NCBI GenBank assembly: GCA_019636285.1
Contig: JAHBXV010000014.1
Span: 1-64,000, forward strand
Direction: 5' to 3'
DNA length: 64,000 nt
From: Planctomycetaceae bacterium
Lineage (GTDB): Bacteria; Planctomycetota; Planctomycetia; Planctomycetales; Planctomycetaceae
Every line of letters begins with the position of its first letter. Within the stretch, counting starts at the first letter, position 1. A program made the position numbers and the translations under genes. Positions 50,186-59,224 of this stretch are shown here, one piece after another. The notes under the pieces were generated by a model, which was given only the letters and a program-made list of their open reading frames with translations, had not been told where the DNA came from and did not search any database.

Positions 50186-50208
50186 GAGCTGACCGAGACA
50201 GTCCATTC

Positions 50209-50973
50209 ATGCCCACATTCAAAGACCACTTCTCCCAGCACTCGGCCGACTATGCCAGTTTTCGGCCGCGGTATCCGGCGCGACTGGGAAATGAATTGGC
50301 CGCGCTGTGTCCAGTGCGAGAGCTTGCTCTCGATTGCGGATGCGGCTCCGGGCAATTGTCGGTTGTGCTGGCGCGGATGTTCGACCAGGTCGTCGCAACC
50401 GACGCCAGCGCCGAACAGATTGCCAGCGCGGAACCCTTCCGGAATGTGACCTATCGGGTCATGCCGGCCGAAGAGAGCCATTTACCGAGCCACTCGGTTG
50501 ATCTGGTCACGGTCGCGCAGGCGGTTCACTGGTTCGACCTGGAACCCTTCTATGTCGAAGTACAGCGCCTGCTGAAACCAACCGGGGTGTTGGCTCTCGT
50601 CACTTATGGACGGCTTGTCGTGGACGACGAGACTTGTAACTCGATCGTCGAGAACTTCTACGGCAACACCCTTGCCCCTTTCTGGCCGCCGGAGCGACAA
50701 CTCGTCGAAACGGGCTACCGGACGCTTCCCTTCCCGTTTGACGAACTTGCCGTCCGGGTGATGCGAATGGAGGCGAACTGGAACTTCGACGCCCTCGTCG
50801 GCTACATCACCACCTGGTCGGCGTGCAAGGCATTGCGGAAGTCCGAGGGGCCGTCAAAGTTTGAGGACTTCGCGGACCGGCTGAGCCACGCATGGGGCGA
50901 TCGAGCTGGCACGAAGCTCATCACGTGGCCGCTCACCGTTCGCGCGGGGCGACGTCGATCGGTCGATCGTTGA
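50209..50973 (+). CDS. Class I SAM-dependent methyltransferase
   Basis: A 254-residue methyltransferase. ATG 50209 (MPTFKDHFSQHSADY) fits the family. SAM motif I is LDCGCGSGQLS, with an acidic DASAEQ (motif II) and the VTVAQAVHWFDL segment of the UbiE/type 11 group. It follows the hypothetical gene with 23 bases of gap. Substrate unknown. Confidence 0.87.
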   Translation: MPTFKDHFSQHSADYASFRPRYPARLGNELAALCPVRELALDCGCGSGQLSVVLARMFDQVVATDASAEQIASAEPFRNVTYRVMPAEESHLPSHSVDLVTVAQAVHWFDLEPFYVEVQRLLKPTGVLALVTYGRLVVDDETCNSIVENFYGNTLAPFWPPERQLVETGYRTLPFPFDELAVRVMRMEANWNFDALVGYITTWSACKALRKSEGPSKFEDFADRLSHAWGDRAGTKLITWPLTVRAGRRRSVDR

Positions 50974-51011
50974 TGCTGGCGTGGAAGCGCGGGGTCGGCC
51001 ATTCTGACACG

Positions 51012-51852
51012 ATGAGTCATCAGGATGCCATTTTCCCACCAGCCGGTGCCGTTGAAGAAACGCTTTGCATGACGCTCGCGGCGCGGGCGGTTGACGCCCG
51101 GTCCTCCGCGCCGCTCCTGGCAGATCCCGTCGCGAACAAGCTGGTGGAGGCCATCGATGCCGACTGGGCGGGCCTAGAGCGATCGTTTGGACTTTCGGGA
51201 ATCTGTCTGCGAGCGCGTGTTCGACGCCCTGGTCCGCGACTTTCTATCTCGGCATCCCGAGGGAACGATCGTTGAACTGGGCTGCGGACTTGATGCAAGG
51301 TTTGAACGGACCGACAACGGCCGCGCCACCTGGTGGGAACTTGATGTTCCCGCCGTCATGGATGTGCGACGCCGGTTCTTTCAGGAGACGCCGCGACGCC
51401 ATTTTCTGAGTGGATCGGCCTTCAACACCGAGTGGATCGATGCCGTCGCCGCGTCAAAACCGTCGGCTTGCCTGGTTGTCGCGGAAGGATCAACCATCTA
51501 CTTTCCGCTGGCGGACAATCTCCAACTGCTGGCGAACATCGCAGCGCGGCTGCCAGGGGCGGGCTTTGTAACCGACGCTGCCGGTCGCGTGTTTGTCGCC
51601 ACCCAGCGGTGGCATCCGCAAATCGGCCGTTTCGCTGCCCGCATTCCGTGGTCACTCCCGGAACTTCTCCGAGCGGTCCACGATCATCCAAGCCTGACGA
51701 TCGACCAAGTCATCGATCCGCTCGCGCCTCCCGAGGCATTGGGACTACCTCCGCTACCGGCACGCTGGAGACTGGCGAAAGCGGCACTGAGCCTGCTGGG
51801 ACCACTGGGTCGAAACCAGTATCGGGTTTTGCATTTGGCGCTCGGCAATTAG
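51012..51852 (+). pseudogene. Frameshifted class I methyltransferase (leucine carboxyl methyltransferase-like)
   Basis: The sequence encodes an LCM/PpmP-type methyltransferase in two frames. Frame one begins at ATG 51012 (MSHQDAIFPPAGAVEETL, then ARAVDARSSAPLLADP). From about 51219 the continuation FDALVRDFLSRHPEGTIVELGCGLDARFERTDNG lies in the next frame and runs to 51852. The break falls at RARV/FDAL and is explained by one missing base. Both halves look well conserved, so this is either a recent mutation or a sequence error. If intact, it would be about 280 residues. Confidence 0.8.
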
Positions 51853-51855
51853 GAA

Positions 51856-53382
51856 ATGCCACTCGCCAAGTCATGGAGGGAGGTTGCATCGACAGCGGGA
51901 ATCGTTCAGAGTTCGACTCGCCGCATGGGTTTTTTGCCGCCCCGCACGAGGAGTGCCGAGTTGGAACCGAACACTTCCCCGCCGGATGATTCCCATCGCG
52001 ATCTAGCGTCGACGCCCATTCCCGACAAGGTGCTCCCCGAGCATCGCGACTCGACGCCGCGGAAGGTGCCGCTGCATACCAAGATTCTCATCGGGCTGGT
52101 GATTGGCGTCGTGGCCGGTCTGATCGCGAACCTGGTCGGCAGCCGTTATGGGATCGATGAAAACCAGAATGGCCTCGGCGACTGGGTGGAGACACTCGTC
52201 TACTGGGTCGAGCCGGTCGGAAAGATTTTCCTGCGGCTGATGTTCATGGTGGTGCTGCCGCTGGTCTTTTCGGCCTTGTCGCTGGCCGTTGTCGAAATCG
52301 GCGATGTCCGCAAGCTCGGGCGGATGGGCCTCAGAACGCTGCTCTATACGGCCGTTCTTTCGGGAACGGCGGTGCTATTGGGACTGGTGCTGGTCAATTC
52401 GATCCGGCCTGGCGACGCGCTGCCGGCGGAACTGCGGGACCGGATCATCTCGCAGGAAAAGTCGGCGACCGAAGGAAAAGTGGCGCAGGCCGCCAAGGCG
52501 AAGTCGATCCGCGACACGCTGATCGACCTCTTGCCGGAAAACCCCATTCAGGAAATGGTCGGCGCCTTGGATGGCAGTTCCAAGGGGAACGGCATGCTGG
52601 CCGTGATGGTCTTCTCGCTGGTGCTGGGGATCGCGATCACCGTCCAGCCGGACAAGTGCGGCGTCCTGGTGGCCTGGCTGGAAGGGTTGAACGCCGTCGC
52701 GATGACGGTCATCGACTTCGCGATGCGACTGGCTCCGCTCGGAGCGGGGTGCCTGGTCTTCGGGGTGACGGCCCAGTTGGGATTTCCGATTCTGATGACG
52801 CTGGCCTGGTTCGTCGGAACGGCCGTCTTGGGCCTGGCGCTGCATCTCTTTGGAACGTATTCGATCGTGCTGAGTCTGTTCGGGCGAAAAAATCCGCTGG
52901 CGTTTTTTCAGCAGGTCAGCGAAGCGATGCTGGTCGCGTTTGGGACGAGCTCGTCGAGTGCCACGCTGCCCACAGCGATCCGTGTCGCGAACGTCAGGCT
53001 GAAACTCCCTCCGCGCGTATCGAGTTTTGTGTTGACGGTGGGCGCGACGGGGAACCAGAACGGGACGGCCCTGTTTGAAGGGGTCGTCGTTTTGTTTCTG
53101 GCGCAAGTCATGGGTGTTCCATTGACTGTCGGTCAACAGTTTCAGGTCGTGCTGATGTCGGTCCTCGCGGGGGTGGGCACCGCTGGCGTTCCCGGCGGCT
53201 CGATTCCGTTGATCGTCGTCGTGATGCAATCCGTCGGCATTCCGGCCGAGGCGATTGGCATCGTCTTCGGCGTCGATCGTCTGCTGGACATGTGCCGGAC
53301 GGTGGTGAACGTCACGGGCGACCTGGTGATTACTCAATGCGTCGCGGCGGGAGAACCCCCGGAACCCGTGCCATCCATTTAG
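51856..53382 (+). CDS. Dicarboxylate/amino acid:cation symporter (DAACS family)
   Basis: A protein of up to 508 residues with eight transmembrane segments plus re-entrant hairpins. HP1 motif SSSSATLP is present. The last segment holds D-M-C-R-T-V-V-N-V-T-G-D (equivalents of GltPh D394, R397, T398, N401, D405), indicating an acidic substrate. The NMDGT sodium motif reads NQNGT. A 90-residue insert between early helices (LRDRI through LIDLLPENP) is long. Start is unsure: ATG 51856, ATG 51925 or TTG 51961 (which has GAGGAG upstream); the homologous part begins at VPLHTKILIG. Confidence 0.88.
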   Translation: MPLAKSWREVASTAGIVQSSTRRMGFLPPRTRSAELEPNTSPPDDSHRDLASTPIPDKVLPEHRDSTPRKVPLHTKILIGLVIGVVAGLIANLVGSRYGIDENQNGLGDWVETLVYWVEPVGKIFLRLMFMVVLPLVFSALSLAVVEIGDVRKLGRMGLRTLLYTAVLSGTAVLLGLVLVNSIRPGDALPAELRDRIISQEKSATEGKVAQAAKAKSIRDTLIDLLPENPIQEMVGALDGSSKGNGMLAVMVFSLVLGIAITVQPDKCGVLVAWLEGLNAVAMTVIDFAMRLAPLGAGCLVFGVTAQLGFPILMTLAWFVGTAVLGLALHLFGTYSIVLSLFGRKNPLAFFQQVSEAMLVAFGTSSSSATLPTAIRVANVRLKLPPRVSSFVLTVGATGNQNGTALFEGVVVLFLAQVMGVPLTVGQQFQVVLMSVLAGVGTAGVPGGSIPLIVVVMQSVGIPAEAIGIVFGVDRLLDMCRTVVNVTGDLVITQCVAAGEPPEPVPSI

Positions 53383-53407
53383 CCCCCGTTAACGACAGGG
53401 GATATTC

Positions 53408-54835
53408 TCAATACTCCCAAGTCAGCAGCCCGCCGGTCAGAAACCGGTCCGAGTCATACTGTTCATTCTCGGAATCAAAGCGGTCGTACTGGGAGACGAG
53501 GGCAATCGAGAAGCCCTTCTTCAATCGCTGTCGCAGTTCGCCCCCGGTCCGCCAGATGTTGGTGTTACGGCTGGGGGTGAAGGAAAAGTCGAGATAATCG
53601 CGGTAGGCCCAGCCGCCGCGGAGCGTCAGCGTCAGGCCATCGCGGAGTACGAAGATCGATTGCGTATGCAGGCTGACGCCGCGAAAGCGGTAGTTGCTGC
53701 CCGTGGTGTCGACGTTCTGAAAGTCGGCCCCTACTCGCCAGGCTCGCCACCGCGACTGGCGGCGGATGCCATCATGCAGAAGTCCCACGATGTTCGACAC
53801 CCCGTCCTGGGAAGTAACCGGCGGGTTTGATCCATCTTGCAGGATCGAATTGCTGTCGATCGACCAGAACGCCGTGGTGGTGTGGTCCCGGTTCCAGCCC
53901 AGGCCGAGCGACGTTGCCAGCGTGTGGCGGTTCCCGAAGGTTGAGCCGTCGAATTCGTCGTGCGTGAAGAGGTAGGAAACACGGGGCTTCAGCGTCCGCG
54001 ATTCCCAGGGCAGCGTTCCTTCCAGGAATGCCCCCGGGCGATAGCTCTGCAGGTTGTACCGATTGAGATTCCCTTCGTTGACGGTGAAGTCGCTGTCGAA
54101 GTTAGGCCCAAACCGCCAGGTCTCCGTGTCGTACAAATACCATTTGACGGTCGCGGCTGAAGTCATCTGAGCGCTGGACGGGTCGCCCTGCAACAGTTCG
54201 CGACTGCTGGGAGCGAGACTGACGTTGTCGTTGTACTGCGAACCGAGTTCAAACCGCAGGTCGACTCGGTCGGACCAGGGGGAATCCTCGCCGAGCAGCG
54301 GATCGGCAACAAGAGGTTCGACGTTGCTACCATCGAAACTGCGAATGCGGTAATCCGTGGGCTGGATGCCGCCGGCCTGCTGCAGCCGCTCAACCTCGAC
54401 GAGCGCTTCCATCGCGTACTCGGTATCGGGGGCGAGTTCGAGTACGCGACTGTAGGCGTCCAGGGCATCCTGGGGCCGTTCGATCTGTTGAAACACGCGA
54501 CCGAGATCATGCCAGGCGGCGACGCTTTGCTGATCGAGCGTGACCGCCCGGCGGAGAGCATCAAGGGCTCCCGTCCAATCGCCGCGTTCCAGCCGCAGGT
54601 GTCCGAGCATGCGCCAGGCGGTCGAATCCTCGGGGTCGGATTTCAGGCGGTCCAAGAGTTCCTGTTCGAATTGAGCGAACGAGTTGGGATCGCTGGAAGT
54701 ATTGTCCTCCGCGAGGCAAACGAGAGGGGAAAGCCAAACGGCCAGCAAGCCGACGAGCGCGCGCACGACGACCACGGCAGCACCTTGGGGGATGCGATTT
54801 CCGGCGACGCGAAGCCGGCGTCCCGAGTGGGGCAC
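53408..54835 (-). CDS. TPR protein with predicted outer-membrane beta-barrel
   Basis: A 475-residue exported protein (signal peptide ending near VCLAED, about residue 43; GTG start 54835). Residues about 50-160 form TPR repeats (AWRMLGHLRLERGDWTGALDALR is part). The C-terminal 300 residues are alternating hydrophobic and polar strands rich in Tyr/Trp/Asn, ending in an aromatic residue (LLTWEY), which suggests a beta-barrel. Similar TPR plus barrel layouts occur in surface-lipoprotein modifiers, but identity is only topological. It is divergent from the secreted gene at 55126. Confidence 0.68.
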   Translation of the reverse strand: MPHSGRRLRVAGNRIPQGAAVVVVRALVGLLAVWLSPLVCLAEDNTSSDPNSFAQFEQELLDRLKSDPEDSTAWRMLGHLRLERGDWTGALDALRRAVTLDQQSVAAWHDLGRVFQQIERPQDALDAYSRVLELAPDTEYAMEALVEVERLQQAGGIQPTDYRIRSFDGSNVEPLVADPLLGEDSPWSDRVDLRFELGSQYNDNVSLAPSSRELLQGDPSSAQMTSAATVKWYLYDTETWRFGPNFDSDFTVNEGNLNRYNLQSYRPGAFLEGTLPWESRTLKPRVSYLFTHDEFDGSTFGNRHTLATSLGLGWNRDHTTTAFWSIDSNSILQDGSNPPVTSQDGVSNIVGLLHDGIRRQSRWRAWRVGADFQNVDTTGSNYRFRGVSLHTQSIFVLRDGLTLTLRGGWAYRDYLDFSFTPSRNTNIWRTGGELRQRLKKGFSIALVSQYDRFDSENEQYDSDRFLTGGLLTWEY

Positions 54836-55125
54836 CGCGTGCTTCGGTCAAGTTGAGCCGAAAATCAAGTTTCGCGGATTTTTCGTCGATAGCCTTCGTG
54901 GCGTCGAGAGAATCCGCGCCATTGGACAAGTCGGACGCGTGATTTCGATTCCCGGCGAACGATCCTCCCTGTCCGATTCGGCTGAGACTGCCGGATCGGC
55001 TCGTGAGCAAACCTCGCTGCCCCTTCAGGATCGGGGATTCTCTCCGGCGACGGATAGCCGCCATCACGAGCTGCTGGCACGATTCCCGGCGGTTCGGGTT
55101 TCCCCTCCCTGCACAAGGATGTGTC

Positions 55126-55800
55126 ATGAAGAAACTGACGGGTTGGTTCCTGCTGGCGGGTCTGTGTGCGACGACGGCGGTGGCGATGGACGAAGTGGGC
55201 GGCGCGGCTCCGGCGGTGGAAGTCGTTCCCGACGCGGTCGAGTTGACGGCGGAAATCACCACGCTGGAAGTGACGACTTTCGAGGCAACCAGCAACGATT
55301 TGATCGCCACCACGGGGATCGCGGACTCCGGCCCTGCTTTTGAAAAGGAAGTGCCGTTCGAAAATACGGCCAACCTGGAAGACGTGCCGATTCAGACTTT
55401 TGGTGGCGCGGGTGGCGACGAGGCGCTGATGTTCTCGACCGCTACGCGAGGCGGCGAGGGAGACATTCAACCCAACTTCCGCAACCTGTCGGCTGAGACC
55501 GCAGGTCCCGAATCGCGGGGTGATCGGGGGAATCCGTCGCTGCTCGGCGAACATCGCGATCGTTTGTCGGGAGGCCGGGAACGGGCCACGAGCAGCGCCG
55601 CTAAGAAGCCGGGCTTTCTGTCATGGTTCAAGAAGGACCAATCGCCAGTCGTGAAGTCGACGGATCGCGCCAAACAACTGGCCGAGATCGACCGCATGCG
55701 CGATCAGGCCATGCGTGTGGGCGACCGCGGGCTGATGCAGAAGGCCGATCGCCTTGAAGCCCAACTGAAGACACAGCCCGTCTCGCGCGTCACCAAGTAA
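55126..55800 (+). CDS. Secreted hypothetical protein
   Basis: A 224-residue protein with AAGGA seven bases before ATG 55126 and a clear signal peptide (MKKLTGWFLLAGLCATTAVA, residues 1-20). The mature part is low-complexity, acidic and Thr/Glu-rich, with a basic, Lys/Arg-rich C-terminal third (AKKPGFLSWFKKDQSP and onward). No known domain. A terminator follows at 55832. The upstream 290 bases contain only the divergent gap. Confidence 0.68.
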   Translation: MKKLTGWFLLAGLCATTAVAMDEVGGAAPAVEVVPDAVELTAEITTLEVTTFEATSNDLIATTGIADSGPAFEKEVPFENTANLEDVPIQTFGGAGGDEALMFSTATRGGEGDIQPNFRNLSAETAGPESRGDRGNPSLLGEHRDRLSGGRERATSSAAKKPGFLSWFKKDQSPVVKSTDRAKQLAEIDRMRDQAMRVGDRGLMQKADRLEAQLKTQPVSRVTK

Positions 55801-55831
55801 TATCTTGCAACGATCGCGATCTCATCCGACG

Positions 55832-55869
55832 ACGCCTCGACTTCTCAACCGAGAAGCCGGGGCGTTTTT
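55832..55869 (+). terminator. Rho-independent terminator after the secreted gene
   Basis: An imperfect stem (ACGCC and ACTTCTC paired with GAGAAG and GGGCGT, with a small internal mismatch), closed by an AACC loop and followed by TTTTT. It begins about 30 bases after the stop at 55800. Confidence 0.75.
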
Positions 55870-55913
55870 CATTCTGTGGCCCGGAGAAAGCCGGACTGGT
55901 TCGTTATCGCCGA

Positions 55914-56891
55914 CTATTCAGCAGTAACGCGGACCTTCTGAATGCGGTGGTTCTGGGAATCGACGACGTAGATGAAACCTTCGCTGTCGCGAACGAGTCC
56001 ATGCGGCGTTTCGAACTGTCCGGGTTCATGGCCCGGTTCCAGGGACTCGAACCCGCCGATCAATTTGCCCGCCGTGTCAAAGACCTGCACGCGATGGTTG
56101 GTCGCCGTGACCCAGACGCGGTCGTCCCTATCGACGAGAATCGCGATCGGGCCGGGAAGATTCTTGGCACGTCCCCCGAACCCGCCGCGTTCCGTCGTGT
56201 TGTTGCCGAAGGCGAATTGCGGCTCGCCCTGCGGTGAAAACCGCTGAATGCGTCCCGGTGCTGCTTCGGTCGTCCAGACACGGCTGCGGTGATCGACGGC
56301 CACGAAATTGGGACCGCCCGTGCGATTGGGGAGCTTGTCAACGCCATCGAACTGCCCCGGCGCTGTCCCGTACTCGCCCCATTTGCGCACGAAGGTCCCA
56401 TCGAGCCGAAAGGCCTGGATCCGGCGGTTGACCTGGTCCGCGACGTAGACGTTATCGTCGGGGCCGATGGCGATTCCGCCCGGCTGGTCGAACTCCCCAT
56501 CTCCGTTCCCCTTCTTGCCCCATTCCCGCAACAGTTTGCCCGTGCGGTCATACACGCAGATGCGGTGTTCCATCATAGGAGCCACATAAATGGCCCCTTC
56601 CCGGTCGACGGCGATCCCGCCCGGCATGTCGGCGACGGCGATTTTGCCGAGAAACTTGCCGTCCGTGTCGAACATCTGGACGCGGTCATTCCGGAACTCG
56701 GTCACATACAGCACGTTGTTTGAATCGATCGCGATGCCGATCGGCGAATGAAACTGCCCATCCTCTTCGCCGACCTCCCCCCAGGTGAGAACGGTTTCCA
56801 GCCGAAGGGGCAGCGGCGCGTCTTGTCCGACAACGCTTGCCGTCCAGGGCAAGAACACGACGAGGAACGAAAACAGCCACCGCAGGCTCAT
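55914..56891 (-). CDS. Secreted NHL-repeat beta-propeller protein
   Basis: A 325-residue protein with signal peptide (cleavage near SVVGQD, about residue 22). Repeats of the NHL/6-bladed propeller type occur about every 47 residues, for example GQFHSPIGIAID, GEFDQPGGIAIG and GQFETPHGLVRD. Such domains bind ligands or proteins, and are common as planctomycete exported proteins of unknown role. ATG 56891. No catalytic motif is visible. Confidence 0.87.
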   Translation of the reverse strand: MSLRWLFSFLVVFLPWTASVVGQDAPLPLRLETVLTWGEVGEEDGQFHSPIGIAIDSNNVLYVTEFRNDRVQMFDTDGKFLGKIAVADMPGGIAVDREGAIYVAPMMEHRICVYDRTGKLLREWGKKGNGDGEFDQPGGIAIGPDDNVYVADQVNRRIQAFRLDGTFVRKWGEYGTAPGQFDGVDKLPNRTGGPNFVAVDHRSRVWTTEAAPGRIQRFSPQGEPQFAFGNNTTERGGFGGRAKNLPGPIAILVDRDDRVWVTATNHRVQVFDTAGKLIGGFESLEPGHEPGQFETPHGLVRDSEGFIYVVDSQNHRIQKVRVTAE

Positions 56892-57086
56892 TGGAAGACT
56901 CCGAAGGCGGGACGATCCCGGAAGCGGGTTCCAGCATTCCGATTCGACTTGCCGCCCACAAGGGGGCCTCGGTCGAGCCGAGAGAACCGACTACGACTCG
57001 CCGCTGTCGAGTTGGTATAGTCTGGCGCTCGCCCGCGTGGGCTGCCGTGTCGTAACCCGCATTGCTATTTTGCTGGAACTCGTTTC

Positions 57087-59114
57087 ATGCTCGTCAGTTG
57101 GAACTGGCTGCAAGATTATGTGAACGTCGGCGTTTCGGTCGAGGCGCTCGCCGATCGCCTGACGATGACCGGGCTGAATCTGGAGTCGATCGAATCCACC
57201 GGCGACGATTTCGTGGTCGACTTTGAGGTGACCAGCAATCGACCGGACTGCCTGGGGCACGTCGGAATCGCTCGTGAAGCCGCCGTGATGTTCGGCAAAG
57301 AGCTGTGCCTGCCCGATCCGCACCCGGCGACGGGTGGCGGCCCAACAGCTTCAACCGTCACGGTGGAGATCGAATGCCCCGAATTGTGCCCCCGCTACAT
57401 CGCGCGGGTGGTGCGCGGGGTGAAGGTTGGTCCCAGCCCCGACTGGCTGCGGAAGCGACTTGAGGCGGTGGGCGTCGCCTCGGTCAACAACATTGTCGAC
57501 ATCACCAACTACGTGATGCTTGAATGCGGGCAGCCGCTGCATGCGTTCGATCTTGATCGTTTGGCCGGCGGCGCGATCGTGGTGCGTCGAGCGCGGGCGG
57601 GAGAGACGCTGCAGGCGATCGACCATCGCGCGTACACACTGCAACCCCATATGTGCGTGATTGCCGACGCGAAACAGCCGGTTGCCATCGCGGGAGTCAT
57701 GGGTGGAGCCACGACCGAGATCGGTTCTCGCACGGTCAACGTGCTCATCGAGGCGGCTTCGTTCGCGCCGCGATCGGTCCGGGCGACGGCTCGGCAGTTG
57801 AACCTGCACAGCCCGTCGTCGTATCGCTTCGAACGAGCGCTCGACCCGCTCGGTCCGGAATACGCCAGTCGGCGGTGCGCCGAACTCATTCTGCAACTGG
57901 CGGGTGGCGAACTTCTCGAAGGTCGCGTGCTCGCTGGGACAGAACCGACCGCGGCCCGGGACGCGATCACGATGCGGTTCGCTCAGTGCCGGCGCATCCT
58001 GGGAATCGATATCCCCGCGGACGAGTGCAGCCGAATTCTCAAGTCGCTGGGACTTGAGGAAGTTGGCCAGTCCACGGCGGAGACGGGAACATTCATTCCG
58101 CCAAGCTGGCGCGGCGACTTGACGCGGGAAATCGACCTGATTGAGGAAGTGGCCCGTGTCCACGGGTACGAACAGATTCCGGACAACGAACTCGTTCCGC
58201 TGTGTACCAGTTCCAAGTCGCGACGGGATCGCGTCGCCGAGCGCGTTCGGGAAACGCTGACGGCGTGCGGCTTCTACGAAGCGATTACGATGACGTTCGT
58301 GAGTGCCGAGGAGCAGTCGCTGGTGCGTCCCGCTGGCGAACCGCCAGCCCTGTTTGTCGAGCATTCCTCGCGAAGGCACGAGAACCAGTTGCGGCAGAGC
58401 CTGATTCCCAGCCTGCTCAAGTCGCGACGTGAGAACGAACGCCATGGTTCCTTCCAGGCCGACCTGTTCGAAATCGCGCGCGTGTACCTGTCGACTGACT
58501 CGAGTCTCCCCGAACAGTCCCGCGAGCCCCTGCAACTGGGCCTGTTGAGCGGGCGTCCGTTTGTTGAAATGAAGGGGGTCGTGGAAACTCTGGTCCGCCG
58601 GTTGAGCCGCGACGCAACGCTGGATGTTCGGCCGACAGCGGCCCCTCATTTCACGCCAGGCCGTGGAGCCGAACTCCTGCTGAATGGCGAAGTCTGGGGT
58701 TGGGTGGGTGAACTTGATCGACAGGTCACCGACCGGCTGGACCTGCGCGACACGGTTTGCGCGGCTGAGGTTTCACTGGTTCGTCTCGAAGAACTGGCCA
58801 ACCTGATTCCGCAGGCCGGTCCCCTGCCCCAATACCAGGCCGTCGACCGCGATTTGAACTTCGTTCTGGACGACGAAGTGACCTGGGCTGCCCTGGAAGC
58901 CACCGCGAAAGAAGCGGCCGGCTCGCTGCTGGAACGAGTCAGCTTCGGTGGGCAGTACAAAGGCAAGCAGATCCCGGATGACAAAAAGTCGTACGTGATC
59001 TCGCTGCGCTACCGCTCGGCCGAACGGACGTTGACAAGCGAAGAAGTGGACACCGCGCAGGCACGAGTCATCGCGGCTTGCAGCGAGAAACTGGCGGCCA
59101 CGCTGCGGGGATAA
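57087..59114 (+). CDS. pheT: Phenylalanine--tRNA ligase beta subunit, short form
   Basis: A 675-residue subunit. It starts with MLVSWNWLQDYVNVGVSVEALA, contains the B3/B4 editing domain (PRYIARVVRGVK; SRRCAELILQLAGG), the B5 domain (about 300-370), the core and the C-terminal FDX-ACB anticodon-binding domain (ending AATLRG). The N-terminal EMAP/tRNA-binding domain, normally inserted after about residue 40, is absent, accounting for the shortness against about 790 residues in E. coli. No pheS is adjacent. ATG 57087. Confidence 0.92.
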   Translation: MLVSWNWLQDYVNVGVSVEALADRLTMTGLNLESIESTGDDFVVDFEVTSNRPDCLGHVGIAREAAVMFGKELCLPDPHPATGGGPTASTVTVEIECPELCPRYIARVVRGVKVGPSPDWLRKRLEAVGVASVNNIVDITNYVMLECGQPLHAFDLDRLAGGAIVVRRARAGETLQAIDHRAYTLQPHMCVIADAKQPVAIAGVMGGATTEIGSRTVNVLIEAASFAPRSVRATARQLNLHSPSSYRFERALDPLGPEYASRRCAELILQLAGGELLEGRVLAGTEPTAARDAITMRFAQCRRILGIDIPADECSRILKSLGLEEVGQSTAETGTFIPPSWRGDLTREIDLIEEVARVHGYEQIPDNELVPLCTSSKSRRDRVAERVRETLTACGFYEAITMTFVSAEEQSLVRPAGEPPALFVEHSSRRHENQLRQSLIPSLLKSRRENERHGSFQADLFEIARVYLSTDSSLPEQSREPLQLGLLSGRPFVEMKGVVETLVRRLSRDATLDVRPTAAPHFTPGRGAELLLNGEVWGWVGELDRQVTDRLDLRDTVCAAEVSLVRLEELANLIPQAGPLPQYQAVDRDLNFVLDDEVTWAALEATAKEAAGSLLERVSFGGQYKGKQIPDDKKSYVISLRYRSAERTLTSEEVDTAQARVIAACSEKLAATLRG

Positions 59115-59130
59115 TGCACGATCGTTGAAT

Positions 59131-59155
59131 AGCACCCGGCGACTCGCCGAGTGCT
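59131..59155 (+). other. Hairpin after pheT
   Basis: Nearly perfect 12-bp stem (AGCAC and CGGCGA paired with TCGCCG and GTGCT, one internal mismatch) starting 16 bases after the pheT stop. There is no T run; a rho-dependent or mRNA-protection role is possible. Confidence 0.5.
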
Positions 59156-59224
59156 AAGCGGGCATTCAAATCCCATGATATCGCATGTTAGGATTTGCGA
59201 GGGAGATCTCGCGATACACGGGTG

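Noticed and set aside
57016-57021. TATAGT as a -10 box for pheT
   Set aside because: No acceptable -35 at 16-18 bases upstream, so not reported as a promoter.
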